Positions 26,753 to 35,540 of a stretch of 64,000 nt of DNA are shown here, piece by piece. The translations under genes were made by a program, and so were the position numbers. Position 1 is the stretch's first letter. Each line of letters begins with the position of its first letter. The DNA lies in assembly GCA_017534305.1 (NCBI GenBank), contig JAFWCU010000010.1:1-64000 (forward strand), in the 5' to 3' direction. Source of the stretch: Clostridia bacterium (lineage in GTDB: Bacteria; Bacillota; Clostridia; TANB77; CAG-465). The notes under the pieces are model-generated. The model saw only the letters and a list, made by a program, of their open reading frames with translations, ran no database searches and was not told where the DNA came from.

Positions 26753-28663
26753 ATGAAAAAACTAAAGAAAATTTTAGGAGGAACATTAATCGTAGTCGTT
26801 TTACTTGTAGCAAGTCTAATCTATGTTAATGGATTAACTTCTCAAGGAGGCTATGAAATTAAAAACTATGATGTAAACATAGAAGTAACAGAAGGAAATA
26901 TACTTCGCGTAACAGAAACTATTGATGCATATTTCCATGAACAAAGACACGGAATATATAGAACTATACCAACATCTGGAGTAATAGATAGAGTTGGAAG
27001 AGTAGATTCAAAATTTAAAGCTAGTGTTTATGGTATAAATGTTAGTGAAAATTATACAAAATCTTCAACATATGGAACAGATAGTGAAGTAACAATAAAG
27101 ATAGGGGACGCAAACAAATATGTAACTGGTGATCACAAGTATGTTATTTCATACAACTACTATCTAGGAGATGACAATTTAAAAGATTTTGATGAACTAT
27201 ACTATAACATCATTGGAACAGATTGGGATTGCAATATTGACAAAGTTACATTTAAAATTTCAATGCCTTCAGATTTTGATGTTTCAAACATTGGATTTAG
27301 CCATGGAGAAAAAGGAACAATTAATAGCGAAGATGTAAGTTACAATGTAGATGGTACAGTTATAACTGGAAGTTATGAGGGATTAAGACCAAATGAAGCA
27401 TTAACTATTAGATGTGAATTACCAGAAGGGTACTTTAAAGTTATAGATTTTATCAACATTATAGACTATATCTTTATTGGTGTAATAATAATTCTTGTTT
27501 TAGTCGCATTTAGTAAATGGCTAAAATATGGAAAAGATAAGATTGTTATTCCAACAGTAGAATTCTATCCACCAGAAAATCTAAATAGTTTAGAATTAGC
27601 ATTTAACTATAAAACTAAAGTAGATGGAAAAGATGTCACTTCACTTTTAATATATTTAGCAAATCAAGGATATTTAAAAATTGAAGAAACAGAGCAAAAA
27701 TCATTATTCAAACCAAAATTTAAAATTGTTAAACTAAGAGAATATGATGGAGAAAATTCATATGAAAGAACATTCTTCAATGGACTATTTAGAACAAAAG
27801 ATGAAGTAACAACAAGAGATTTAAGAGATAGATTCTATATTACTCAAGATAGAATTTTAAGTTCAGTAAATTCAAAATCTAATTTAAATACAATTATAGA
27901 TAAGAAATCGTTAAAATACAAAAAAATCACTACATTATTTGTAGTTATAGCAGTTATTCTAGCTGCTTTAGTTGGTGTGCTTAATTACGAAGTACCAGAA
28001 ATTGCATTATTCTGTGTACCATTCTCACTAGGTGTAATAATGCCACTAGTTATGTTAATACTTACTTATAGAACAAATCAACCAATAATATCAAAAATAG
28101 TACTAACATTTTTCTTAGGTATTTTTATATTTGGTTTTGGATTTGCAATAAAAGAAATGCTGGGCGACCATGAATTCTATATGAATAATGTAGATTACAC
28201 TGCACTTGGTGTTTGTTCAATAGGAGCAATAGCGTTAATAGTATTAAGACAAATAATGCCAGCAAGAACAAAATACGGAACAGAAGTACTAGGAAAAATA
28301 AAAGGATTTAAAAACTTTTTAGTTAATGCTAAAAAGGATGAATTAGAACAATTAGTATTACAACATCCAACATACTTTTATGATATTCTACCATACACAT
28401 ATGTACTTGGAATATCAGACAAATGGATAAAGAAATTCGAAGAAATAAATATTTCATCACCAGAGTGGTATAATGCTCAAGATAATTTTAATGTAATAAA
28501 CTTTGGTAATGTAATGAACAGAACTCTTGCTTCAACAAGTAGTGCAATGAGTTCTAGCCCATCAGAATCAAGTGGTGGATCATCTGGAAGTTCTAGTGGA
28601 TCTTCTAGTGGTGGCGGTTCATCTGGCGGTGGCTCAGGTGGAGGAGGCGGTGGCTCTTGGTAG
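26753..28663 (+). CDS. DUF2207 membrane protein (YciQ-like)
   Basis: 636 residues: an N-terminal membrane/signal segment (residues ~5-27), a ~200-residue extracellular DUF2207 beta domain (YDVNIEVTEGNILRVTETIDAYF, HGIYRTIP), a membrane helix near 237, a cytoplasmic part, three or more further helices (~390-505), and a C-terminal tail of ~35 residues made of Ser and Gly ending GGGGSW. DUF2207 proteins with Gly-rich tails typically neighbour LemA genes, as here, 38 bases downstream. The role is unknown; envelope stress has been proposed for such pairs. Confidence 0.88.
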   Translation: MKKLKKILGGTLIVVVLLVASLIYVNGLTSQGGYEIKNYDVNIEVTEGNILRVTETIDAYFHEQRHGIYRTIPTSGVIDRVGRVDSKFKASVYGINVSENYTKSSTYGTDSEVTIKIGDANKYVTGDHKYVISYNYYLGDDNLKDFDELYYNIIGTDWDCNIDKVTFKISMPSDFDVSNIGFSHGEKGTINSEDVSYNVDGTVITGSYEGLRPNEALTIRCELPEGYFKVIDFINIIDYIFIGVIIILVLVAFSKWLKYGKDKIVIPTVEFYPPENLNSLELAFNYKTKVDGKDVTSLLIYLANQGYLKIEETEQKSLFKPKFKIVKLREYDGENSYERTFFNGLFRTKDEVTTRDLRDRFYITQDRILSSVNSKSNLNTIIDKKSLKYKKITTLFVVIAVILAALVGVLNYEVPEIALFCVPFSLGVIMPLVMLILTYRTNQPIISKIVLTFFLGIFIFGFGFAIKEMLGDHEFYMNNVDYTALGVCSIGAIALIVLRQIMPARTKYGTEVLGKIKGFKNFLVNAKKDELEQLVLQHPTYFYDILPYTYVLGISDKWIKKFEEINISSPEWYNAQDNFNVINFGNVMNRTLASTSSAMSSSPSESSGGSSGSSSGSSSGGGSSGGGSGGGGGGSW

Positions 28664-28701
28664 TCACTATAAATTAAAGTTGAATAATTAGGAGGTAAGC
28701 T

Positions 28702-29277
28702 ATGATAACAATATTAATAATAGTAGCTATAATAATCGTTTTAGCTATGTTTGTAATATTAACATATAATTCACTAGTTGAAAGTAGAAATATGGTAAAA
28801 GAGGCATTTGCCACAATGGACGTATACCTTAAAAAAAGATGGGATTTAGTACCAAATCTTGTAGAAACTGTTAAAGGTTATTCAAAACACGAGTCAGAAA
28901 CTCTAGAAAAAGTTATTGAAGCTAGAGGTAATTATACTCAAATGTCTAGACAAGAAAAAGTTGATTCAGACAATATAATTAAAGGTGAAGTTTCAAAGCT
29001 TATTGCATTATCTGAAAGTTATCCAGACCTTAAAGCTAATCAAAATTTTATAGATTTAAGTAGACAACTTGTAAAGGTTGAAGATGATATTGAAAATTCA
29101 AGAAAATACTATAATGGTACAGTTAAAAACTACAATCTTAAAGTTTTAACTATACCAACAAACATAATTGCTTCAATGTTTGGATTTAAAGAAGAAAAAA
29201 TGTTTGAAGCAGTAGACGCTGAAAGAGAAAATGTAAAAGTAAGCTTTACAGAAGATAATAATGATGAAAACCAATAG
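28702..29277 (+). CDS. lemA: LemA family protein
   Basis: 191 residues: an N-terminal membrane helix (~2-22), then the LemA helical bundle (NSLVESRNMVKEAFATMDVYLKKRWDLVPNLVETVKGY, then YPDLKANQNFIDLSRQLVKVEDDIENSRKYYNGTVKNYN) and the IPTNIIASMFGFKEEKMFEA end. It lies in an operon with the DUF2207 gene. LemA proteins are membrane-anchored with the bundle facing the cytoplasm or periplasm depending on study; function not settled. SD AGGAGG precedes ATG 28702. Confidence 0.93.
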   Translation: MITILIIVAIIIVLAMFVILTYNSLVESRNMVKEAFATMDVYLKKRWDLVPNLVETVKGYSKHESETLEKVIEARGNYTQMSRQEKVDSDNIIKGEVSKLIALSESYPDLKANQNFIDLSRQLVKVEDDIENSRKYYNGTVKNYNLKVLTIPTNIIASMFGFKEEKMFEAVDAERENVKVSFTEDNNDENQ

Positions 29278-29300
29278 CTAAATTCATATATATTATTCCC

Positions 29301-29340
29301 AAAAAAAGAAGAGATAGAAATTAATCTATCTCTCTTTTTT
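29301..29340. terminator. Bidirectional terminator
   Basis: AGAGATAGA / TCTATCTCT stem with A and T runs on both sides, between lemA and the convergent DUF212 gene. Confidence 0.88.
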
Positions 29341-29343
29341 ATA

Positions 29344-30018
29344 CTATTTCTTCAATTTTTCTATCTTTCTTTTTACAACTGGTTTTAGTTTTAAAAAGCA
29401 TAATATTCCAACAAAATAAATTGAAGAAAATAGTATTGCAAAACCTAACCAATCATATCTATTAAAGAAGAATATGATAGGGTATAATGCACTAAGTGCA
29501 CCAAGCACTAGTCCACCAAAAACTTCGTGTTTTAAATGTCCTACTCTTTTAATAGCCTCATTATCTATTGAGTCAAAAGTTGCATCTAAATGGTCAATTA
29601 CAAATACATCATCACCATCATTTAACTCAACTACATAGTCTTTTAATTGCTTTAGATTATGGTTAGTATTATCTTGTCTATGTCTTTGACCAAATGCATC
29701 ACGAATAACAATTGACGCAAGAGTTAGCATTATTAAGAAGTCTTTTGCACTGTTGTATTGAGATACAACATACATATCTGTCATATTAAAAGTACATGCG
29801 TTTAAAAATAATATTAGAATAACAGCACATGTAACTACTGCAGTATGTGTAGATGGAAAGTCTCCATCTAAAAAGAACATCTTGAATTTGAACTTTTGAC
29901 CAAGCCAACACTTAAGCACAACTTTAAAAGTTTGTGTAATAATCCATGTAAATGCTATTGTCACAGATATGAAGAATATTAAATTGTAGTAAATACTGGT
30001 CTCAAATACGAGATTCAT
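29344..30018 (-). CDS. DUF212 / divergent PAP2 family membrane protein (YuiD-like)
   Basis: 224 residues with about five hydrophobic segments. GDFPSTHTAVVTCAVILILF is the acid-phosphatase-like motif with Ser/His, DAFGQRHRQDNTNHNL corresponds to the DaaGvRr..g.qa..lN segment, and GHLKHEVFGGLVLGAL supplies the final His. This is the divergent PAP2 family; a lipid-phosphate phosphatase activity is presumed from the fold but unproven. The insertion between the two His motifs is longer than in B. subtilis-type members. It has its own unit on the minus strand. Confidence 0.87.
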   Translation of the reverse strand: MNLVFETSIYYNLIFFISVTIAFTWIITQTFKVVLKCWLGQKFKFKMFFLDGDFPSTHTAVVTCAVILILFLNACTFNMTDMYVVSQYNSAKDFLIMLTLASIVIRDAFGQRHRQDNTNHNLKQLKDYVVELNDGDDVFVIDHLDATFDSIDNEAIKRVGHLKHEVFGGLVLGALSALYPIIFFFNRYDWLGFAILFSSIYFVGILCFLKLKPVVKRKIEKLKK

Positions 30019-30100
30019 TTTACCATTCCTCCAATCGAGATATAATTATACAAGAAAAGACGAGAGTTGTCAAAATATGTCATAAATAATTTTAAACTAA

Positions 30101-30130
30101 TTGAAAATATTTATACACATAGTATATAAT
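30101..30130 (+). promoter_or_regulatory. Promoter of the gene at 30158
   Basis: TTGAAA, 18-base spacer, TATAAT. Confidence 0.6.
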
Positions 30131-30157
30131 TTAATTGTAAGATAGAGGAGGCAATAT

Positions 30158-30676
30158 ATGAAAAAGAAAACATTAAAAACATTATCTTCAATAATTATAG
30201 TAGCATTAATATGTATTTGTATTTATCTAGTACTAAAGCTATATGATACAAATCAAAAACTAGAAAATGCTCAAAATACAACTACTCAAACAGAGCAAAA
30301 GACAAATAACAATCAAGAAAAACAAGAAGTAGATGCTAAAGATAGTAATACTAACTTTTCAGTATATGAAGAGTCTCAAAGAGGAGTAACAATAGCATTA
30401 GCCAACTTTAAAGATATAGATAATTATGCACATCAACATGCAATCATCTCACTAGATACTAAATATAGCACAGACTATATGTATGGAACATATTTTGATC
30501 AAGATGGAATTATCTATATACATCTATCTCAAGATATTGGTGAATTAAGATTAAATGGTATAGATGGAATAGAAATTAGCCCAAACAGCAATGGTGGAAC
30601 TAATGTAAAAATAACTATAAATGAAAATGATGGTACATTAAAAATTGGTAATGGAACATTAAAGAAAATAATTTAA
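30158..30676 (+). CDS. Membrane-anchored extracellular protein, unknown
   Basis: 172 residues: a basic start, one membrane helix (~9-28), a Gln/Asn/Thr-rich linker (residues ~30-65), and a compact C-terminal domain of short strands (TNVKITINENDGTLKIGNGTLKKII). The linker composition is that of wall-spanning stalks. No Cys, catalytic motif or sorting signal is visible. SD AGAGGAGG precedes ATG 30158; a terminator follows, so it is monocistronic. I do not recognise a family. Confidence 0.75.
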   Translation: MKKKTLKTLSSIIIVALICICIYLVLKLYDTNQKLENAQNTTTQTEQKTNNNQEKQEVDAKDSNTNFSVYEESQRGVTIALANFKDIDNYAHQHAIISLDTKYSTDYMYGTYFDQDGIIYIHLSQDIGELRLNGIDGIEISPNSNGGTNVKITINENDGTLKIGNGTLKKII

Positions 30677-30706
30677 AAGTAGGACAAAATCCTACTTTTT
30701 ATTTTG
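30675..30706 (+). terminator. Intrinsic terminator
   Basis: AAAAGTAGGA / TCCTACTTTT stem then T-rich tail. Confidence 0.9.
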
Positions 30707-30740
30707 TTTTAAAACTACAATATAAACAAATAATATAATT

Positions 30741-31271
30741 ATGAGAATAGTTATAGATTTAATTGGTAAAAAAGCTTTAAAAACAAAATATGAGCTTTAT
30801 GGGACTATTAAAATATACATTTTAAACAAAATATGTGTAAAACGAATAGATTTATACAAAATTAGCAAAAATAACATAAATAAAAATACAAAGATAAATA
30901 TAGACACATTAAAAAATAAAGAACTCATTAGAGAAGTAATAAATATAGTTAAAACAATCAAGATAAATAAGTTAGATGCAAATATTGGCTTTAATTTAAA
31001 TGAAATAATAGTTAATTCATATTGCATAGCATTTATCTCATCTTTGCTTAGTATTGTTAAAGCTAAAAATAATAGTAAAAATATCATATATCGTGTATAT
31101 ACATCAGATAAATTGCTTGAAGTAAAAATAAAAAGTATAATTGTACTTCCATTAGTAAAGAATATAAATAGTATTGTTAAAATATTAAAAATATTTTTGA
31201 AAGGTGGTATAAAAAATGGAAGAAAAACATCCAATAGAATCTCTAATGATTACATCAATGACATCAATTGA
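30741..31271 (+). CDS. ytfI: DUF2953 protein, YtfI-like
   Basis: 176 residues, very basic and Lys/Ile/Asn-rich. The layout (strand-rich start, a long helical middle, IGFNLNEIIVNSYCIAFISSLLSIV, and YRVYTSDKLLEVKIKSIIVLPL near the end) is that of DUF2953, and its position directly before the ytfJ-like gene matches the B. subtilis ytfI-ytfJ pair. It overlaps the next gene by 56 bases in another frame and is the only complete gene in this window that stops at TGA. No clear SD is visible before ATG 30741, so expression may be low or the start different. Confidence 0.7.
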   Translation: MRIVIDLIGKKALKTKYELYGTIKIYILNKICVKRIDLYKISKNNINKNTKINIDTLKNKELIREVINIVKTIKINKLDANIGFNLNEIIVNSYCIAFISSLLSIVKAKNNSKNIIYRVYTSDKLLEVKIKSIIVLPLVKNINSIVKILKIFLKGGIKNGRKTSNRISNDYINDIN

Positions 31272-31665
31272 GTCCATGGTAGATGTCAATACTATTATAG
31301 GAGAAAGTATAGTAGCTCCAGATGGTAGCGTTATTATTCCTTTATCCAAAGTATGCTTTGGCTTTGCAGCAGGAGGAAGTGAATTTAACACAAATAAAAT
31401 AGGTAAGTTTTCAGAAAATTCAAAACTTCCTTTTGGAGGAGGAAGTGGAGCAGGAGTACATATTTCACCTGTAGGATTTCTAGTAATGAAAGATGGAAAT
31501 GCTAGAGTTTTAAATGTAAATGGAATAAATGTTATAGACAGAGCTGTAGATATGATTCCAGATCTAATAAACAAAATTGATGGAATAATAAATAAGAAGA
31601 TGGATAAAGAGGCAAAAGAAAAAGAAACTATACAACCAGAAGTATCTCCAGATGATATGGAATAA
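31216..31665 (+). CDS. ytfJ: GerW/YtfJ family spore protein
   Basis: 149 residues with the family core: HPIESLMITSMTSIESMVDVNTIIGE, a GSVIIPLSKVCFGFAAGGSEF stretch, the GGGSGAGVHISPVGFLV glycine turn, and an acidic/Lys C-terminus. In Bacillus, YtfJ/GerW is a forespore protein needed for proper germination; the family occurs in spore-forming Firmicutes. Its presence is the main hint of a sporulation background here. AAAGGTGG precedes ATG 31216 inside the upstream gene, so translational coupling is likely. Confidence 0.92.
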   Translation: MEEKHPIESLMITSMTSIESMVDVNTIIGESIVAPDGSVIIPLSKVCFGFAAGGSEFNTNKIGKFSENSKLPFGGGSGAGVHISPVGFLVMKDGNARVLNVNGINVIDRAVDMIPDLINKIDGIINKKMDKEAKEKETIQPEVSPDDME

Positions 31666-31691
31666 GGATAAATAATAAAAAAAGAAAATAA

Positions 31692-31722
31692 AAAAAGAAG
31701 AGATAAGTTATCTCTTCTTTTT
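31692..31722 (+). terminator. Intrinsic terminator after ytfJ
   Basis: A near-perfect inverted repeat AAAAAGAAGAGATAA / TTATCTCTTCTTTTT with one-base centre. Confidence 0.85.
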
Positions 31723-31760
31723 AAGTTTTATACATTGTCTAGGCATAGTGGTTAAATAAA

Positions 31761-32393
31761 TTAACCTTCAACGTATTCAACTTCAATTTTTCTAGGATTT
31801 TGACTATGTTTAGCTTCTTTTTTTGCAGCTTTCTTTTCTGAAATGATAGATACTAATTCTCCAACAATTGTAGCAATTACTTTAACTATAAATGTCATAG
31901 GTATGACAATTGCTAAATTAATTACTGCAAAGATAAACTTCTTAATGTCTTTGAATAGTAATACAACGATACTCATAAATGGAATTGCCATAACGAAAGC
32001 AATTAAACCTTTAATGAAATCGTTTTCAACATTAGCATAAGCTTTAATGATGGCATTGTCATCACCTTTATAAGTATCACGTACAGTAGTGTACATTGTG
32101 ATAGCTTCTTGAGCTTTAGCTTGTTGAGCTGTTCTTTCTTCAGAATCTAATGCAAAGTCATTTATTTTATTAATTTCTTGAATCATTTGAGTATTAGCTA
32201 CTCTGATTTCTTTGGCAGGTGTTACTAAAAAGTAAGCTCCAATACCTGAAATTACACAAAATAGTAATGCGATAAACAACTTTAAAGTTGTTTCCTTTGC
32301 ATCTGCAATGTTATTGCTAAACCAGTTCTTAATTGAACTTCCTGTTCTAGTCAAAATATTTCCCTTTTTATTTCTTTTAATTTTTTTATCCAT
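31761..32393 (-). CDS. Membrane protein of unknown function, three or four helices
   Basis: 210 residues: a basic N-terminus (KKIKRNKKGNILTRTGSSIKNW), a helix at ~37-58, an outer helical region rich in Glu/Gln (SEERTAQQAKAQEAITMYTTVRD), two close helices at ~130-150 and ~155-180, and a Lys-rich tail. The design is like that of the shorter gene at 32660 (basic start, helix, ~70-residue helical outer segment, helix, basic tail). I do not recognise a family. Both genes have similar hairpin leaders. Confidence 0.75.
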   Translation of the reverse strand: MDKKIKRNKKGNILTRTGSSIKNWFSNNIADAKETTLKLFIALLFCVISGIGAYFLVTPAKEIRVANTQMIQEINKINDFALDSEERTAQQAKAQEAITMYTTVRDTYKGDDNAIIKAYANVENDFIKGLIAFVMAIPFMSIVVLLFKDIKKFIFAVINLAIVIPMTFIVKVIATIVGELVSIISEKKAAKKEAKHSQNPRKIEVEYVEG

Positions 32394-32485
32394 TTAAATC
32401 AACCTCTTTCTATCCTTTTGGATCTTTTATTTTTTACTTTAGTGTATTTAAGATGCTTTTGTTTGTTTTTCGATTTGAAAAGGGT

Positions 32486-32533
32486 TGCTTAATATTGGAT
32501 GCCTAGGGCCATTATTAAACCGCTCCTTTGCAC
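32486..32533 (-). ncRNA. Hairpin leader upstream of the 31761 gene (copy A)
   Basis: On the minus strand the leader holds a hairpin whose arms are AAAGG..GGTTTAATAATGG and CCAATATTAAGC..CCCTTTT, with apex CCCTAGGCAT. Its TTTAATAA.GG.CCT..G...ATATTAA core is shared with copy B at 33157-33197. Arms pair as TTAATA/TATTAA and TGG/CCA with AAGG/CCTT outside. Being between promoter and gene, it could attenuate transcription. Structure judged by eye. Confidence 0.45.
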
Positions 32534-32659
32534 AATTTAAATACAATATTATTATATCACACTTTACATAAAAAGTCAATATGTTGTAAAATGCTAACTG
32601 TTTAAATAGCAATGAATAATTAGATTGAAAACTACATAAAACAAAAAAAAGGGAGAGCA

Positions 32660-33097
32660 TTAAGCTCTCACCATTTTTCTTTTAGTGGTTCTAGAGAATT
32701 TTTTATGTACAGATTCAGCAATTTCTGTAATCAATTCAACTACAACATAGCCAATTAAGAAATATGGAGCAGCAGCTACAAATATTAACATAATTTTAAC
32801 TAAGCTGTTAGCTTGAAAATATTTTGCAACAACTACATCGTCACTATTGATCAATTCGTTAGCTCTTTGGTTATATGCCAAGAATGCTTCGTCTTTTGCC
32901 TCATAGTTTGATGGATTTCCATGTTGTTGTACAAATACATGATTGTCTTGAAGAATAAATAATTCTGCACTTGGTCCTATAACCTTGCTTAAGAATATTC
33001 CTCCAAGAATTGTCCATAAAATGAACACTAAAATTGCTAATTTTGCACCTTTCTTTAAATGTCTCTTTCCACTTCTTTTCAAATTTTTGTTTGCCAT
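32660..33097 (-). CDS. Small membrane protein of unknown function, two helices
   Basis: 145 residues: very basic start (NKNLKRSGKRHLKKGAK), helix ~18-40, a ~65-residue outer segment (SKVIGPSAELFILQDNHVFVQQ, then YNQRANELINSDDVVVAKYF), helix ~98-120, and a basic tail (HKKFSRTTKRKMVRA). The architecture parallels the gene at 31761, although sequence identity is low. GAAAGGAAAG precedes ATG 33097. It is co-oriented with that gene, 265 bases apart, with a separate leader. Family unknown. Confidence 0.75.
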   Translation of the reverse strand: MANKNLKRSGKRHLKKGAKLAILVFILWTILGGIFLSKVIGPSAELFILQDNHVFVQQHGNPSNYEAKDEAFLAYNQRANELINSDDVVVAKYFQANSLVKIMLIFVAAAPYFLIGYVVVELITEIAESVHKKFSRTTKRKMVRA

Positions 33098-33152
33098 AAT
33101 AATCACTTTCCTTTCCTATTTTTATTTATAATTAATCTATATTTTAGCTGGC

Positions 33153-33229
33153 AAAAAAGGAAGTTAATATGGCACAAGGTCCTTATTAAACTTCCTTTAA
33201 ACTAAAATATTTTAGTAGCAATGCTACTA
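33153..33229 (-). ncRNA. Structured leader with terminator-like hairpin upstream of the 32660 gene (copy B)
   Basis: On the minus strand: TAGTAGC-ATT-GCTACTA (33229-33213), overlapping the palindrome ACTAAAAT/ATTTTAGT (33216-33201), then AAGGAAGTTTAATA / TATTAACTTCCTT (33197-33157) followed by six T. Two mutually exclusive stems ahead of an intrinsic-terminator shape are the usual make-up of an attenuator or riboswitch. No upstream gene on this strand needs a terminator here, because the nearest upstream gene is divergent. Confidence 0.5.
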
Positions 33230-33357
33230 GATATTTATATTATACCACATATTATAGTAAAAATAAATAATTTACATAAAATTAATTGCTAAAAAGTATT
33301 AAATTTATGCAAATAATAGCGTTTTGTGTATATCTTGTGATTAAACCACCTATTTTA

Positions 33358-33386
33358 TTGACTTTTAAAAATTCAATATATATAAT
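33358..33386 (+). promoter_or_regulatory. Promoter of the acyl-CoA synthetase gene
   Basis: TTGACT, 17-base spacer, TATAAT. Confidence 0.78.
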
Positions 33387-33424
33387 TATGATTGAACAAA
33401 AATTAACTAATTGAGGTGTTGTAA

Positions 33425-35251
33425 TTGGAAGAATTAAAAAACTTACAATCATTAAAAGATATAATAAACATTAGATATGATTTAGTATTAGATAAAACTG
33501 CTTTTATTGAAAAAGAGGCAGGAAAAGAAAAGTTTGAAAATATTACATATAGAGAAGTTAAAAACAAGATAAATGGTCTTGGAACATATATGTTAAATAA
33601 GTTAAATATTAATGGTGAAAAAATAGCTGTAATAGGAGAAAACTCACATAAATGGTATGTTACATATATGGCAGTAGCATGTGGTGTAGGAATAATTGTG
33701 CCACTAGACAAGGGTCTACCAGAAAATGAAATTCTATCACTAATTGAAAGAAGCGATGTCAGAGCCGTTGTATATTCTCACAGACGTAGCGAAATGATAC
33801 TAAATTTAAGAGAAGATTTACCAGAAGATATGATATACATAGACATGCAAAAAGAAAAGTCTGATGATATTTCTTTATCTTTTGATGAAATTGTTACTGA
33901 AGGTATCAAAATGATAGAAAAAGGAGATAGATCATTTATAGATGCTAAGATAGATAACAATGCTTTCTCTGTATTACTTTATACATCTGGGACATCAGAT
34001 AAATCTAAAGGAGTAATGTTGTCACATAAAAATTTATGTGCAAATATTTATTCATGCTCATGTGTAGTGCCAACTTTTGGAAAGTATACATGCTTTTCAA
34101 TACTACCTATGCATCATACATATGAATTTACACTAGATTATCTATTTATGACAGCAGCAGGTGGAACAATAGGCATATGCCAAGGATTAAAGTATTTTTC
34201 TAAGGACATTAAGATAATTAAGCCAGACTTTGTGCTATGTGTTCCAGCATTTATTGAAAGAATAAGTAAAACGATAGAAAAAAACATAAAAGAAACCGGA
34301 AAAGCCAAAATGATCAAAGTAGTACAAAAAGTTGCTAATGGTTTTAATAAAATGGGAATAGACTTTAGAAGAAGTGTATTTAAAAAAGTTCAAGAAGGAT
34401 TTGGTGGAAATCTTAAATATCTATTTTGTGGTGCAGCGCCATTAGACCCCGAACTAATAGATATAATGGAAAGCTACGGTTTCAATTTCTTACAGGGTTA
34501 TGGCCTAACTGAAACATCACCACTTGTATCTGGAACAACACTTAAATTCGATGCTAACGGTACAGTTGGAAAAGCTGTTGAAGGTGTAGAAATAAGAATA
34601 GATTTAAGCAAAAATGAAGATGAAAACAGCAATATAGGTGAAATTATAGTAAAAGGGGATAATGTTATGCTTGGATACTATAATGATCCAAAAGCAACAA
34701 AAGAAATTCTAAAAGATGGTTGGTTTTATACAGGAGATTTAGGATACTTTAATGTTGCAGGAAATCTTGTAGTAACTGGAAGAAAGAAAAATGTTATTGT
34801 AACTGCAAATGGTAAAAATATTTATCCAGAAGAAATAGAAAATTTAATTAATAAGCTACCATTTGTTGCAGAAACTATGGTATATGGAAAAAATAAAGAC
34901 AAAAAATCCAAGGACGTAATAGTTGCTGCAAGAATTACTTTAGATAGAGAAGCAATTGAACAAAAATATGGAGAAGATAATATGCCATCAGATTACGAGA
35001 TTTATGACATTGTTCTAGAAGAAATAAAAAGAATAAATAGAATGCTTTCTACATATAAAAATGTTAAAGAATTAGAAATAAAAAAAGATGAATTTGTAAA
35101 AACAACTACAATGAAAGTTAAAAGAAAAGAAGAAATTAAAAAAACAACAAATAAAGATATAATAACTCTTAAAGATGTAGAAAACTATAAAAAGAAAATA
35201 AAAGAAAACAAAAAGGTAAAAAAAACAAAAACAAAAAAACATATAGATTAA
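33425..35251 (+). CDS. AMP-dependent acyl-CoA synthetase
   Basis: 608 residues of the ANL superfamily. Motifs: LLYTSGTSDKSKGVMLSHKNL (A3 P-loop, ~184-204), QGYGLTETSPLV (A5), GWFYTGDLGYF (A7) and GRKKNVIVTANGKNIYPEEIE (A8 hinge), with a Lys-rich C-terminus. It is closest in layout to long-chain fatty-acid CoA ligases (FadD15-like); it would activate an acid as acyl-AMP, then acyl-CoA. The final ~45 residues are nearly all Lys/Glu/Asn/Thr. The start is TTG 33425, chosen because GAGGTG lies 6 bases upstream and the family N-terminus begins here. Confidence 0.9.
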   Translation: MEELKNLQSLKDIINIRYDLVLDKTAFIEKEAGKEKFENITYREVKNKINGLGTYMLNKLNINGEKIAVIGENSHKWYVTYMAVACGVGIIVPLDKGLPENEILSLIERSDVRAVVYSHRRSEMILNLREDLPEDMIYIDMQKEKSDDISLSFDEIVTEGIKMIEKGDRSFIDAKIDNNAFSVLLYTSGTSDKSKGVMLSHKNLCANIYSCSCVVPTFGKYTCFSILPMHHTYEFTLDYLFMTAAGGTIGICQGLKYFSKDIKIIKPDFVLCVPAFIERISKTIEKNIKETGKAKMIKVVQKVANGFNKMGIDFRRSVFKKVQEGFGGNLKYLFCGAAPLDPELIDIMESYGFNFLQGYGLTETSPLVSGTTLKFDANGTVGKAVEGVEIRIDLSKNEDENSNIGEIIVKGDNVMLGYYNDPKATKEILKDGWFYTGDLGYFNVAGNLVVTGRKKNVIVTANGKNIYPEEIENLINKLPFVAETMVYGKNKDKKSKDVIVAARITLDREAIEQKYGEDNMPSDYEIYDIVLEEIKRINRMLSTYKNVKELEIKKDEFVKTTTMKVKRKEEIKKTTNKDIITLKDVENYKKKIKENKKVKKTKTKKHID

Positions 35252-35266
35252 GTAACAATATTAATA

Positions 35267-35298
35267 AAAGTACGAAGTAAAATGCTCCGTACTTTTTT
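35267..35298 (+). terminator. Intrinsic terminator
   Basis: AAAGTACG / CGTACTTT stem with T run. Confidence 0.85.
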
Positions 35299-35345
35299 GT
35301 GGGAAATGTGAATAAAAAAATCTCCCAAAGCGGGAGATTGTGTAC

Positions 35346-35421
35346 TGGTGCCCCTTCGGGGGCTCGAACCCCGGACAAACTGCTTAAGAGGCAGCTGCTC
35401 TACCAACTGAGCTAAAGAGAC
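35346..35421 (-). tRNA. tRNA-Lys (anticodon CTT)
   Basis: 76 bases on the minus strand with encoded CCA. Acceptor GTCTCTT pairs with AAGGGGC (two G-T), D stem GCTC/GAGC, anticodon stem GCTGC/GCAGT with loop CTCTTAA (anticodon CTT, reads AAG), and T arm CCGGG GTTCGAG CCCCG-type. All conserved positions (AGTTGG, GTTCGA) are present. Confidence 0.95.
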
Positions 35422-35540
35422 TCTTAGTACAATTGCTATTATAACAAAAATAAAATAAAATGTAAATATTTTTAAGAAAAAAATTAAAAAACTATAGTTT
35501 TTTTTACTTTTGTGATATTATAGTAGCAGGTGATAGTTTT

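Noticed and set aside
32448..32660. 70-codon open frame on the minus strand
   Set aside because: It lies in the leader of the 31761 gene, has no SD and a composition unlike the other proteins; it contains the hairpin leader instead.
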